A stretch of 64,000 nucleotides of DNA from Sporobolomyces roseus. Taxonomy: Eukaryota > Basidiomycota > Microbotryomycetes > Sporidiobolales > Sporidiobolaceae. The position numbers and the translations under genes are program-made. The stretch is taken from NCBI GenBank assembly GCA_016617785.1, contig JADILM010000002.1, positions 2,046,001-2,110,000 on the forward strand. The letters are read 5' to 3'. The notes beneath the pieces were generated by a model. The model saw only the letters and a list, made by a program, of their open reading frames with translations, did no database searches and was not told where the DNA came from. This document shows positions 10,365 through 28,851 of the stretch, piece after piece (within the stretch, counting starts at the first letter, position 1; each line of letters starts with the position of its first letter).

Positions 10365-11368
10365 CCTCCCTCGGCTTTAGGGGAATGTGTTGTTTGTGGG
10401 AAAGAATCATCAACTCGTTGTTCAAGCTGTGGTAAAGGAGGAGTCAATTGGATGTTCTTCTGCTCGAGGGAGCATCAGAAGATCGTGAGTAACGCTATCT
10501 TTGTGTCGATCAAGATTGATTTCGCTAACGACTTCGAAACTTCGTTGCTGCTCTACCGTTAAAGACCTGGCCAGTCCATCATCGAGTATGCGGAGGCCCG
10601 TTTAGATGGCCGTCACTGAAGCCAAAAGAACGAGAGGAAATGATCGAGCTGAGCACGAAACCCATGAAGGACGAAGCAGGGAAAATAACGACTTGGGCGA
10701 AGAACTTTGGCGAAGAATTACAACAAAAACCATCTCATATAGGCCACACGTCAAACTGCGAGTGCGTGAAAGCAGCTCTTCATGTCCGTCTTCCCCTTCA
10801 CAATTACAAAATTTGATGGTGCTCACCTTTTCTCGATGACTGGAGTCAGGCGTGGATCAAGAGTGTTGACTCAGACCCGGCTATCCTGTACGACTTTCGC
10901 GGTTCCGCTTTCGAAGTCAGGATCGGGTCGAAGGCGCTCGAATGTGATGGGCTGAAAGTTGGCGATTATCGCACACTCGTCACGGAGGACCCATTTGGAT
11001 CCCTCGCCTTCTCACAAAGCTGTCATCTCCAAGATTGGGTTAGACAAGTCGATACAACATGGTACTCGGAATTCCAACATTTGTCGGTGGTCCTCGTCGC
11101 TATCCTCGTCGACCTCCATCGCGACTTCCTTGACTTTGCGGAAGGGACGCACCGCCTCGGTACCGATGCTCTCTGCCACACCTTGAACAAGCTGACAGAT
11201 ATCGCCACGCATCAAATCTCTCGGCACAACCCGGAGCTCGCGAAAAGTATAGTCGACGCTTGGCTTCCTTTGATGTTGCAGGATGCGGGCATCGAGGTAG
11301 CGCTGCAGCAAGTTGTCGGAGGTCAGTGGCAGGACATTGTGAGCTCAAAACAGCGGGGACGGAAGTAA
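10341..11368 (+). CDS. MYND zinc-finger protein, paralog D
   Basis: Exon 1 (10341-10484) encodes MSTSTSTAPPSALGECVVCG and ends FFCSREHQKI. Exon 2 begins at 10564 with TWPVHHRVCGGPFRWPSL and a charged helix (KPKEREEMIELSTKPMKDE). After another intron (about 10780-10852) the C-terminal domain follows: AILYDFRGSAFEVRIGS, EDPFGSLAFSQ, WYSEFQHLSV and LPLMLQDAGIEV. It pairs with paralog A, sharing the FRGSAF.VRIGS segment that B and C lack, while its leader is identical to B. That mosaic points to leader exchange or gene conversion. The upstream in-frame ATG at 10179 would add a Ser/Leu-rich N-terminus; I chose 10341 because the homologous start is kept in B and E. Function unknown. Confidence 0.8.
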
Positions 11369-11651
11369 CGGGACCTATTGATAGAATCCTCGGGAAGTCC
11401 GAAAACTTCCCATACCCTTGTATCGTCCACCCATAGATTTTGGATAGTCCTGTACTTTATGCATCAATAGAACCCTCGGCTTAACTTTCTCGAGAATCAG
11501 ATAGATTGAGTGGTGAAATAGCGGGAACTCGTAGAAACAGAAACGAGCTTCTCCTGTCGCTCCCGCTCTCAATCCGAGACAATCGATCCTGAACGACTTC
11601 CTTCAATTACTGCATACCCTCTTCTCCTTGCGACTCGTCCTCTCTACGATC

Positions 11652-13499
11652 CTAATCCCACTCATCATCACTCTCCTCTTCCTCGTCACTATCACCCATA
11701 TTCCCCTTTCTCTGACTCAACGCAGCTGCCAACGCACTCGCTAGATCCCCTCCTCCTCCTCCCGCGTCATCTCCACCTCCCGAGGAAGAAGCGACAGCAG
11801 CAGCTGTACCTCCCGCAGCGGCTCCACCAACAACTCCCAAAGCGACGAGAGATCGATCTGTTTCGATCGCTGTCTTGTCCGTCTACACTCATATTCGAGA
11901 ATTGTCAGTACCCAAGAAGATGGGAGAGGCAGGAGAGAACGTACCTTTTTGAGGTTCCCGATTCCAGCACCTTGGATACTTGCGAGTAGGTTCGATCGAC
12001 CATCTTGACCGGCTGGAACGGCCATTGCTGCAGGAGGAGGTGGAGGAGGAGGAGCACCTGGTCGACCAGGAGGAGGAGGTGGCGGAGGAGGTGCGCCTAG
12101 AGAGCAGGAGACGATTCTCGTTAGTTCAGAATCGGATTCGAGTCAGGTGGAAAAGAGGAAGCAGAACGAACCTGGTGCACCTCGAGCGGGGGGTGGAGGT
12201 GGTGGAGGAGGGACTGTGAAGTACGTTCAGAAAGAATTAGTCAGAAACAGAAAACAATCAAGAGTAATCCGAGAGAAAGTGAGAATCACCTCTCGCTGGA
12301 GGTGGAGGGGGAGGCGGGGGAACGTTGCCTCGCATAGCTGGGGGAGGAGGTGGAGGTGGTACATTTCCTCTGGCGGGAGGAGGGGGAGGGGGAGGAGGAA
12401 CACTCGAAGTTGGAGGAGGGGGAACGACTGAATTTCTCGAAGCTGGAGCAGGAGGGGGTTTTCGTTTGACCGTATGACCACCTGGAGTTCGACTTGGAGG
12501 TGCGGGAGGAGGTACTCGTTTTGAGGAAGAAGGTGGGGGAGGTGCGGGTGCTCGAGATGAGGGAGCTCGTGGTGCGAAAGCAGGACCTGAAGAAGCTGCG
12601 GCAGGAGGAGGAGGAGGTGCTGCATTCGGTCCTCCAGATCCTTCGACATAGTTGCGGATGAAGGTTTCGTTCTTGAGGATTTGAGTCTATGAGCGGGGTA
12701 GCGAGATGAGCGAAATCAATCTTGAAGAATGAAAGAGAGAATGAGCTCACTCGACTGATTCCTTGACTTTCCAGTTGAGACAGCAAGCGTTCCCAGCTCG
12801 GATCGATGTTGTTACTAGTGAACCCTTTCTCGGAATCGAATCCCATATGAGCGACATGATTGAAACCGCTTGGAGCTCCAATCATACTCTTATCGATTCC
12901 TCCCTTCTTCTTCTTACTCTTCGAAGGTGACTTGATCGCTGTAGATGATCCTCCTCCTCCTGAAGACGAAGCTTGATTGTACTTTGCGGCATATTTGTGT
13001 CGCATCGAAATCTTCTTGAACAGTTCTGATGCCTCAGACTCTGATGCGAATGCCAATCCAATCATGCAGTCCTGTAGGAAAGGGAATTCGATGAGTACAG
13101 AAGCTGAGCATTTTCTAATCAAGGTTCCTTGCTTACATCTGAAGGAAAGGTGTGAAAGAAAGTACGATCTTGATAATAATTCATGTCGTCGACGATTCCA
13201 TGTTGCCAGATATTACCTCTCGTACCCTGTATGTCGACCAGTCTCGTCAATTTCCTCGTCAGAGTGAACATGAGAGAAAGACGCACAGCTAAATCAATAA
13301 CTTTCAACCAACCTCCTCCTTGGCCCCATCCAAACGTGATCGCACCCGAGATTCCTGAATAGCTCCACTTCGCTGGGTCAGGGTACGCATAGTAGACTCT
13401 GCCGATCGCGGCTGCATGAATCTTGTCGCCTGATCCAGTCGGACCATGTTTCTTGATGAGTGATTTCTCGGAAGAGGTGAGAGTGGAAGTTGAAGGCAT
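11652..13499 (-). CDS. LAS17: WASP-family actin nucleation promoter (LAS17-like)
   Basis: Activates the Arp2/3 complex to build branched actin at endocytic patches. Domains in order: an N-terminal WH1/EVH1 domain (YYAYPDPAKWSYSGISGAIT, then GWLKVIDL and later FFHTFPSD and DCMIGLAFASESEASELF). A CRIB/GBD-like segment follows (IGAPSGFNHVAHMGFDSEKG then NNIDPSW). A long proline-rich region comes next, in several exons. A WH2 actin-binding motif reads GRSNLLASIQGAGIGNLKKV. The acidic tail ends SDDEWD, with the Trp expected for Arp2/3 contact. ATG at 13499, stop at 11652; introns interrupt the WH1 domain and the polyproline part. S. cerevisiae Las17 lacks a GBD, so its presence here implies Cdc42-type control. 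Proline-rich exon borders are uncertain. Confidence 0.9.
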
Positions 13500-14091
13500 T
13501 GAGTTGAGCTGCGGATGGGAGACTGTAGAGAGAGAGAGCAGGAGAATGGGATCAGCTCAACGATACTCTGACAGGGATCTTGCGAGAGTTGGTCTTCATC
13601 GCCGAGCGAGGTGTCAACTTCAATCTGTTGACTCCATCACAATGAAGCTCCAGTTCGTGCCAGCTTATGCGATACACTTCCAACTCTATTGAGCTTCCAT
13701 GCCAGTCTAAACAGTCGACTTACGAGAAGAGTGAAAGGGAGAAAGGGAGAGGCCAGATGGGCTGTGCTAGAGAACAGCGAGGAAAAGGCCGGGATGCTCC
13801 TCGTTGATTGCTATACGTAGCTGTTCGATATCTAGCTTCGAAGCAGAAGCGTAGCTCGAGGGAGCAAGTAATGGGGGAGGAAGATTTGGAATGACGAGAG
13901 AAGAAGGATCTGCGGTCTCTCACAGCGTAAATCCAGTTCAAATTGATCAAATACGAGTAGAGTGTAGTATTTGCATCTATACAAGTCATTCAACCCAAAG
14001 AGAGAGGAAGTAGATTCGGACAGTCCTCGAGTCGACGACGCTCTCGAAGTTGCTCTCAATCTCTCACAACTCTCTCTCTTTCACTACAGCT
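13500..14091. other. Divergent promoter region of LAS17 and calmodulin
   Basis: The two genes are transcribed away from each other across this spacer, which probably holds both promoters. A CT-rich run precedes the calmodulin ATG. No coding feature seen. Confidence 0.5.
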
Positions 14092-15283
<1,192 letters not shown>

Positions 15284-15887
15284 TCTCACAATGCCCCCCT
15301 CCTCCCCTCTCCTTTCAGCCCATTCTACCGCGTCAATTCGCCTTTCCAACCTATTTCTTTCTCTCGAATCGAAACCCCATCCTCTGTTCAGTACTTTTCT
15401 TGAGTTTCCTCAGTTCTTCAATCATTACCCACTTCTTTCCCATTGTGTTCCTTTCTCTTTCTCTCGATCGCGGTCTCGCGTTCTCGACTTTAGTCGTTCG
15501 TCGTGATCTCACTTTCTCCTCAAACACGTGCAAAAGACTTCTTGAGTGCTACTCGACTTTTCTCTCGACGAAACAGGTTCTCCTCGTCGTCGTCGCCTCC
15601 TCGTCGACACGACGCATGCCGGTCTAATACGAGCGGTCAAAAAACCCCTTCCCCCACCACGCTAGCTTACTTTTTCGTTCTTCTTCTTCGCTTCTTTTCT
15701 ACCCGACTCCCACCTCGTGTGATGAGGAACAATTCATGCCTCCACGCTGATCGGAATCACTGTTCTTCCTACTCAACTCCCGACGCATCGTTTTCTCTCG
15801 ACCGGCATGATTTCGCTTTTCGGATGAAGCGGGGACAACTTCTCTCTTCTTCTTCTCTTTCTTCACTGCACCTCAAGACTACTCAAG
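15284..15887. other. Calmodulin 3' flank and esterase promoter
   Basis: CT-rich DNA without a recognisable gene. The last 60 bp are a pyrimidine-rich leader before the esterase ATG. Confidence 0.5.
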
Positions 15888-18381
<2,494 letters not shown>

Positions 18382-19002
18382 ATCCCGAGAGAAAGGACGT
18401 CGAGGTCAATTTGTTAAGAGTCGGAATTTTCGTTTCAATCAGTATTCTCCGTTATCAGCAATTGCAATTCTATACGAACTGTCTGTATGTGATACTCGCT
18501 TATCTGTTCGGCAAAAGAGAGAATCAAACCCGTCGACGCTGCCCGCCTCTGCCTTCCTCCTTCGCAACACCCGCAAAGCCGTAATCGACTTTGTCCTCTC
18601 TTGCGTCGCGCCGTCGCCTTCATATTGCAGTCTTGTTCGACTACGGCGTGATCTCGAATCGCTCTTGCTCCCTATGAATCTACTTCGCAAGCAGTGAATT
18701 GGAATCGTCGGCTACAGACGATCGCAAAATCGCCCTATTGCCCGTTATTACCAATTACAATTGCCCCCCACTCGCTTAAATAGTTCTCCTCTTCGACGCT
18801 AACATGACTTTGTCCGCATGGGAAACGCTTGACCGGTGCAATTTGACGGCCGACATCAGAGAGAGATCAAATCAATCAGTCGTAACTTTTCGGAAGATTT
18901 TCTTCTTCTTCTCCTTTTCCTTCTCCCTCAATCTCAAGTCCCCTCGTCCAGGGTCTCTCGCCAACCTCGAGTACGCCCTCCAACCTCAATACTTGAATCA
19001 GG
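18382..19002. other. Spacer between the two esterases
   Basis: No gene recognised. It must hold the copy 1 terminator and the copy 2 promoter. The two genes' upstream regions do not look alike beyond CT-rich leaders. Confidence 0.5.
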
Positions 19003-21363
<2,361 letters not shown>

Positions 21364-21598
21364 TCGTCGTGCGTTTGTATTGATAGCCAAAAGTGGAAAT
21401 ATAGCTCGATTTCGTTCTCTTTCGTATTCTCGAGAAAAGAGACGAGGACAAACGACTTTTGAATTCAATTTTGTGGGCGAGACAGATCTAGTAGTCTCAA
21501 CGAAAGCGGGGGGTAACAGGTACACACAGAGGAAGCGAGGGATTATATTATAAGGTTGCCTTTTTCGGGAGTCGTGAAGGCTGAAGGGATTCCTCGAT

Positions 21599-24018
<2,420 letters not shown>

Positions 24019-24411
24019 TTGAAGTGTTTGAGAGTAGCTTGAAAGGTGGAGGGAAGGAGAGGAAGCGGAGAAGATTCAGCGAAAACTGACGCCGACGATG
24101 AAGCAATTTTTTGGGTTTCCTTCTTACCATTCACTTCTATACCTCGCTTCGGTTGGTCCAATCTTGCGTGGCCCTCCCCGGCTAGCTTCGTTCGTTCAGG
24201 TTGCTTCGTTCGCCCGTTCTTCGCATTCTCGTCAAAATTCAAGTTCTGTTCTTCAGCCTTTCGGTGAATAGCAAGAACGACATACACGATTGCAGACAAA
24301 CCGGATGCGATAGGCGAACATAATCAAGCAGGGCAAATCGATATACTGTATCTCCTCGCTACCTTTCTTTTCCCATCAAAGTATCCTTTTAAGCTTCTCC
24401 TCCCCTCCCTT
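24019..24411. other. PGI promoter region
   Basis: Spacer between the start of PGI and the end of the next upstream - strand gene. No coding feature or clear TATA box. Confidence 0.5.
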
Positions 24412-25517
24412 TCACAATTCCTCTTCCTCCTCCACTTCCTCATTCTGCTCATCATCGTCGTCGTCTCCGTCGAAAGCTGATAACGAGGGATCCTCTTCGA
24501 CCCAAACAATTCCCCCTCTGTTCCCGTGCTGTTCCAAAGCTATAGCTTCTTCCTCCAATTCAAAGAACGACTTTCGCTGGACGGGCTCTTCGGGTGAAGA
24601 AGATGGAGAGGCGGACCTAGACGAGGGAGGTTGCAAGGGCGTAATGTGTGGTCGACCCGAATTCCTCCTCCTCCTTTTCCTTTTCTCATTCTGTTCAATT
24701 TCCCCCAACACTCCTTCAGACGTCCTCTTCCCTTCCCTCTCCCTCTCCCTTCCCCTTCTCGCGGTCGACAATACTCTATCTCGGAAGACCTCGATGTGTC
24801 CACTCAAACGTTTACGCTTCGGTTTCTTTTTAGGTTTTCCTTTCTTCTCCTCCACGGCGAATAGCTCCCCATCACTGCCACTCTCTTCCTCGTGAATTAC
24901 TTCCATCCTCCTATTTTCAACTCGCTTCATTCTACCCCTCCAAATCTTGCAAGATCTCGGTTCATACCATTCGACGAGTTCGCTCTCCTCGAATAGGTCG
25001 AATGTGGTCGAAGTAAGAGAAGAAGGGGAACGTTTCGGAGGACGGGGACGATTGGAAGTGGGAGCGGTACTAGGAGTAGGGGAGCAAGCGGGAGGGAGCC
25101 ACTGGATCGGGGTCGAAGGCGAAGTGTTTGGGGATGAATGCGAAGAGAGAGAGTTGCGACGAGACCTTGATCGAGCTTGTCTCGTAGGAGAAGGGGTGGG
25201 AGAGCCTCGAGGTGAGTGTGAGAGGACTGAAGGTAATGCTGAGGAGGAAGAGGAGGAAGAATCTGAAGTGAACGGCATCTGAATGATTCATCACGTTGAA
25301 TCAACTCGGATTCTGCCGTTAGAAGATCGAGAGAGCTCACAGGAGTGTCCTCGGGTATATTGTAGCCTGTTAGACTCAGTAGAGCTCGCGTCAACTTGCT
25401 CAGAGTCGAGTAATCGCTGTCGTTTGTCGAGAAGAGAGATGAATCGGTTGAATGAGAGACAGCAGGGGAGGAAGAACCTGCTGTGGAGCTAGATGCGACT
25501 GATCCTGGTGAGCTCAT
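24412..25517 (-). CDS. Low-complexity acidic/basic protein, unknown
   Basis: I do not recognise this protein. ATG at 25517 (MSSPGSVASSSTAG). A 59-bp intron with a GTGAGC donor, TTCTAAC branch and CATTCAG acceptor joins GYNIPEDTP to MPFTSDSSS. A Ser/Pro-rich region follows, then a more ordered stretch FDLFEESELVEWYEPRSCKI with WRGRMKRVENRRMEVIHEEE, several Lys/Arg runs (KKGKPKKKPKRKR, NEKRKRRRR) that could be nuclear signals, and an acidic tail DGDDDDDEQNEEVEEEEEL. The N-terminal TLSKLTRALLSLTGYNIPEDTP looks helical and may be the conserved part. A CCGCGG element lies 125 bp upstream of the ATG. Nuclear localisation is inferred. Confidence 0.6.
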
Positions 25518-25927
25518 CACTCTCTCTCATGCGTCGAGGAAGGTTTGGAGTGACAAGGAGAGGGAAGTGGAAAGAGCGAGAAGTCAATTCTGGAAGAGAA
25601 AGTGAAAAATCGCTCGCTTTCGCAATCACCACTAGATCGCTCCGCGGACTCACGACGAGCGTTTCTTGAGCATCGGAGTGTGACAATGTGAAAACGAGCC
25701 TGAAAGACCGGTCTCGAGATAGGGCTTTATGGGATGAAGAACGACGAAAAAGACGAATCTTAGAATGCAACAAACAAGTGATTCCGTACTGAGATAGACA
25801 ATGAAGGAAGCGAAAGAGATGAGCGAATGCGATTATACAAAAGTGAAGCGATAAAGCAAAATGGGTGCAAGCGAGAGGTTGCGAAACAAAAACGAAAGAA
25901 AACGACAAAGAAACCTGATACTCTGGC
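25518..25927. other. Spacer with promoter of the acidic/basic gene
   Basis: Holds the CCGCGG element (25642-25647). No gene seen. Confidence 0.5.
25642..25647 (-). promoter_or_regulatory. CCGCGG element upstream of the 25517 gene
   Basis: On the gene's strand it reads GAGTCCGCGGAGCG, 125 bp before the ATG, close to the spacing seen for the MYND genes. Confidence 0.35.
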
Positions 25928-28190
25928 TCACCAAGCTGGCCAATCCTCTACCTCGTCCTCCTTCTTCTCCTCCTGGTCCTGGAAAGCGCTCCAATCAAAC
26001 CCATTCCCATTCGAATTCGGTGTCAAGTCCTTCGCTTTCCCTTTCTCTTTCTGCAAACTCTCTTCCTTCTGCTGTTTCTTCTGATGATCCTCTTTCCCTT
26101 TACTCCAACTTGCAAACACGCTCGACAATCCTTGACCAGGCATAGGAGAGATCGGTACATCCGTCATCAAATTCCTCTCTCCAGTTCCATGATTCGGATT
26201 CGGTGAGGAACCCAAGAAAGGCGAAGGAATCGAACTTCTCCTCCTCTCATTCGATTCGTTGCCAGGAGTAGGTGATAGCGAGGGAGGTTCGAGAGGTCCA
26301 AGTGCTTGTGCGAGTCCTTGTTCGAAGGTATCGACTAATCCTAAGGTCGCTCGTTTCGAGTTCTTGAAGGTTTCGGATTCCGTTAAGTTGGTCCAACGTT
26401 TGTTGATCGATGACCAACCGTCCGAGAAGGATGAGAGACTCGATTTGGATCGAGAGTGAGAAGGGGATGTTGAGGGAGCTGTGGACGCATGAGAAGAAGG
26501 AGGCGGGAAAGTGTTTACTGTTGAAGAAGATGCAGGTGGTGGAGAAGTGTAGAGTCGTTCAGTACGTCGAGTGGAGAGAGGAGAGGCAGATCGTTCTTGT
26601 TTCGGTTTCTGTCGAAGTGGTGAAGTCTTGATCGTTTGAATCGACGAAACACCCTCGTCACCCATAACGGAACTTGCAGCGGTCGATTCCTTTCCACCGC
26701 TTCCACTAGTCGTATCAGTCGAAGTCGAACTAGCTTGTGATTCCCTTCTCCTCTTCGCCTCATCTCCCTCTTCTTCTTCATTTTCCTCCTCCTCTATCAG
26801 ACTCTCCAATGCATTCCCACCTTCTCTCTCCCTCCTCTTTCCCTCGAGTGGTTCACTCTCACTCGGTGCTCCAGCAGGAGGTGGCATTCCTACAGCAGCT
26901 TCTAATACTCGTCCCAAATGGGCTCCTAACCAATTTCCAGCCGCTTTGACACTTTCCGGAATCTCGATCTGTGGATCTGAGCCATTCGAGCTGTGTCCGT
27001 GTTGACGTTCGTTGCCAGTCGAGAGTAAATCAGATGCGTCGAAAGTGGTCGAGAGGAGAGAGAGATCGAGAGAATGTGAGGTTTGGGCAGGATGGAGAGT
27101 GGAGTGAGAACGGGGAGTAGGTGAAGTGTTGGGAGATGCAGAAGAGATCGTAGAGATCGATTGAGAGGTGTTGTGACGAGAAGAAGAGGAAGCAGAGGAT
27201 TGTTGCTGATGTTGCTGTTGCTGTCGTTGGAAAGAACGAGCGACGATAGATTCCCATTTCTTCTTGAGTAACGCCAATTCTGATTCGTGTCGTTTTAATT
27301 CTGTGAGAGCAGCATCCACCGTCCAGCGTCAGACTGAATGACAGTCGCTGAGAGGGAATCAGAAACTCACCTTCTCTCAAATCGAGACATTTCCTCTCCT
27401 TCTTGGCGATGAAACTCAGTAAGTCCGAATTCTGTTCCGTCAATGTCGGTTGAGCATTCATGAATCCCAACGCGCTTCCCGACCCGAGATTGATCGATTC
27501 GTCTTCTTCCCTCCGATTCTCCTTATCCTCGTCTCTCTCGTTCAAACCCTCTTCTTCGTCCTCTTCTCGCGCTTCTGCCAGTCCCTCAAGTGATGCTCTA
27601 GGTCTACCGCCTTCGAGTGAGATCCGGGAAGGAATTGAAGCATTGGGATTCGGGGAAGATTGCTCGTTTGCGACGGGCGAAGAGAATGCCTCGGAATGAC
27701 CGGCGCCTATTGTCGGACTCCGAGAATAGCTAATACTACTTGGCCTGCGAGAGTGAGCGCTTCGAGGTGTACGGGAAGGGGAGTCGGATGAAGGAAGGTT
27801 TGCTGCTGGTGAAGTGAGGGATGTAGAACCGCGATAAGAGGATGATCTCGATAATGTTGGAGAGTTGTTGAGGTCGTCGGGGTTCCTTGATGAGGAGGCG
27901 AGAGGTGATGCGGTAGTCGGGGATGGTGAAGTTGCGATTCCTGATCCTGACATACTCAACCTCAGACCTCCCTGGGTCCTTCCGATCGCCCTCCTCGCGC
28001 CACTGTCACTCCTCGTCAATAACGAGCCCGACGCAGCTCCTCCTGGTGAGACGTTCGAGAGTGAGGACGAAGGTGAATTTGGAGAATTGAAGGGAGAACC
28101 GTTTGAAGAAAGGGAAAGGCGTTTCAAATGTCGAGGGGTCACGGTGGTACGATTGGCAGAGGAAGGCGTCAAAGGTAGAGTGTCGTTCAT
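25928..28190 (-). CDS. Ser/Pro-rich fungal protein with coiled-coil segment
   Basis: ATG at 28190 (MNDTLPLTPSSANRTTVTPR). The N-terminal HLKRLSLSSNGSPF resembles the RLSLS signature of fungal DUF4048 proteins (tentative, from memory). About 300 residues of Ser/Pro-rich sequence follow, then an acidic stretch (EAREEDEEEGLNERDEDKEN) and a conserved-looking helix NSDLLSFIAKKERKCLDLREG. One intron (about 27312-27373) joins this to ALTELKRHESELALLKKKWE, together a likely short coiled coil. The C-terminal part is again low complexity. It includes a compact segment DGWSSINKRWTNLTESETFK with RATLGLVDTFEQGLAQALG, and ends EVEDWPAW. That WTNLTES and LVDTFEQG block looks structured and may be the functional core. 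No enzyme motif. Possibly a vesicle or cytoskeletal adaptor, but this is a guess. Confidence 0.65.
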
Positions 28191-28851
28191 CCTAGCGATC
28201 TGTTTTCAGAGAGGAAGAAAGGGAATGAGTTCATCGAATTTACGCGAGGCGACGAGAAGATTTCGAAACGGTTCGATTCTTCGAGTGAATGAGATAGCGT
28301 ACCCTGATCACAGCCACTTGAAGCTATACTTGCGCGCTGTGCCTTGTCAATGATGCAAAGTAGGCGCGAGCGAGACGTTGAAGACAAAGTGATTCGAGGT
28401 GATATTCTTCGAGATGATCAAGGTGTCGTGCTGAATAGTTGAGGCTGGAGAGGTCAAGGGTAGATCACGAAAGCTGTCCAGCAGCTTGAAGGTAGAGTCG
28501 ACGAATGGATGCAGGAATCGGAGGTCGCTTCCCTCTTTGTCCCTGCTTCGGGGGAGGGGTAAAACAGAGGGAAAAAAGAGCAGAGAGCGAGGAAATGAGG
28601 GAAAAGCTAAACTACTTCAACTCTATCCCCTCGAGCATTCTAGCACCTATATAGAAGACTCGGAACTACCACACACTACTTCCTCGACCCCTCTCAACCT
28701 CCCAAACCCTTTCGACAGATCAAGAGACTTTTTTCTCTCTCTCCTCCTTTTCACCAGCTCACTCTCCGACAACTCAGTCCAACCTAGCAGACCTAAGAGG
28801 CTATCTATAGTCTACTAGATCTCACTAGTACAACCTACAGTAATCGGCAAC
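28191..28851. other. Divergent promoter region
   Basis: Separates two genes transcribed away from each other. The right half is CT-rich and probably the leader of the La-motif gene. No gene seen. Confidence 0.5.

Noticed and set aside
12147..12650. Arg/Gly- and His/Leu-rich frames in the LAS17 region
   Set aside because: Alternative readings of the proline-rich exons of LAS17.
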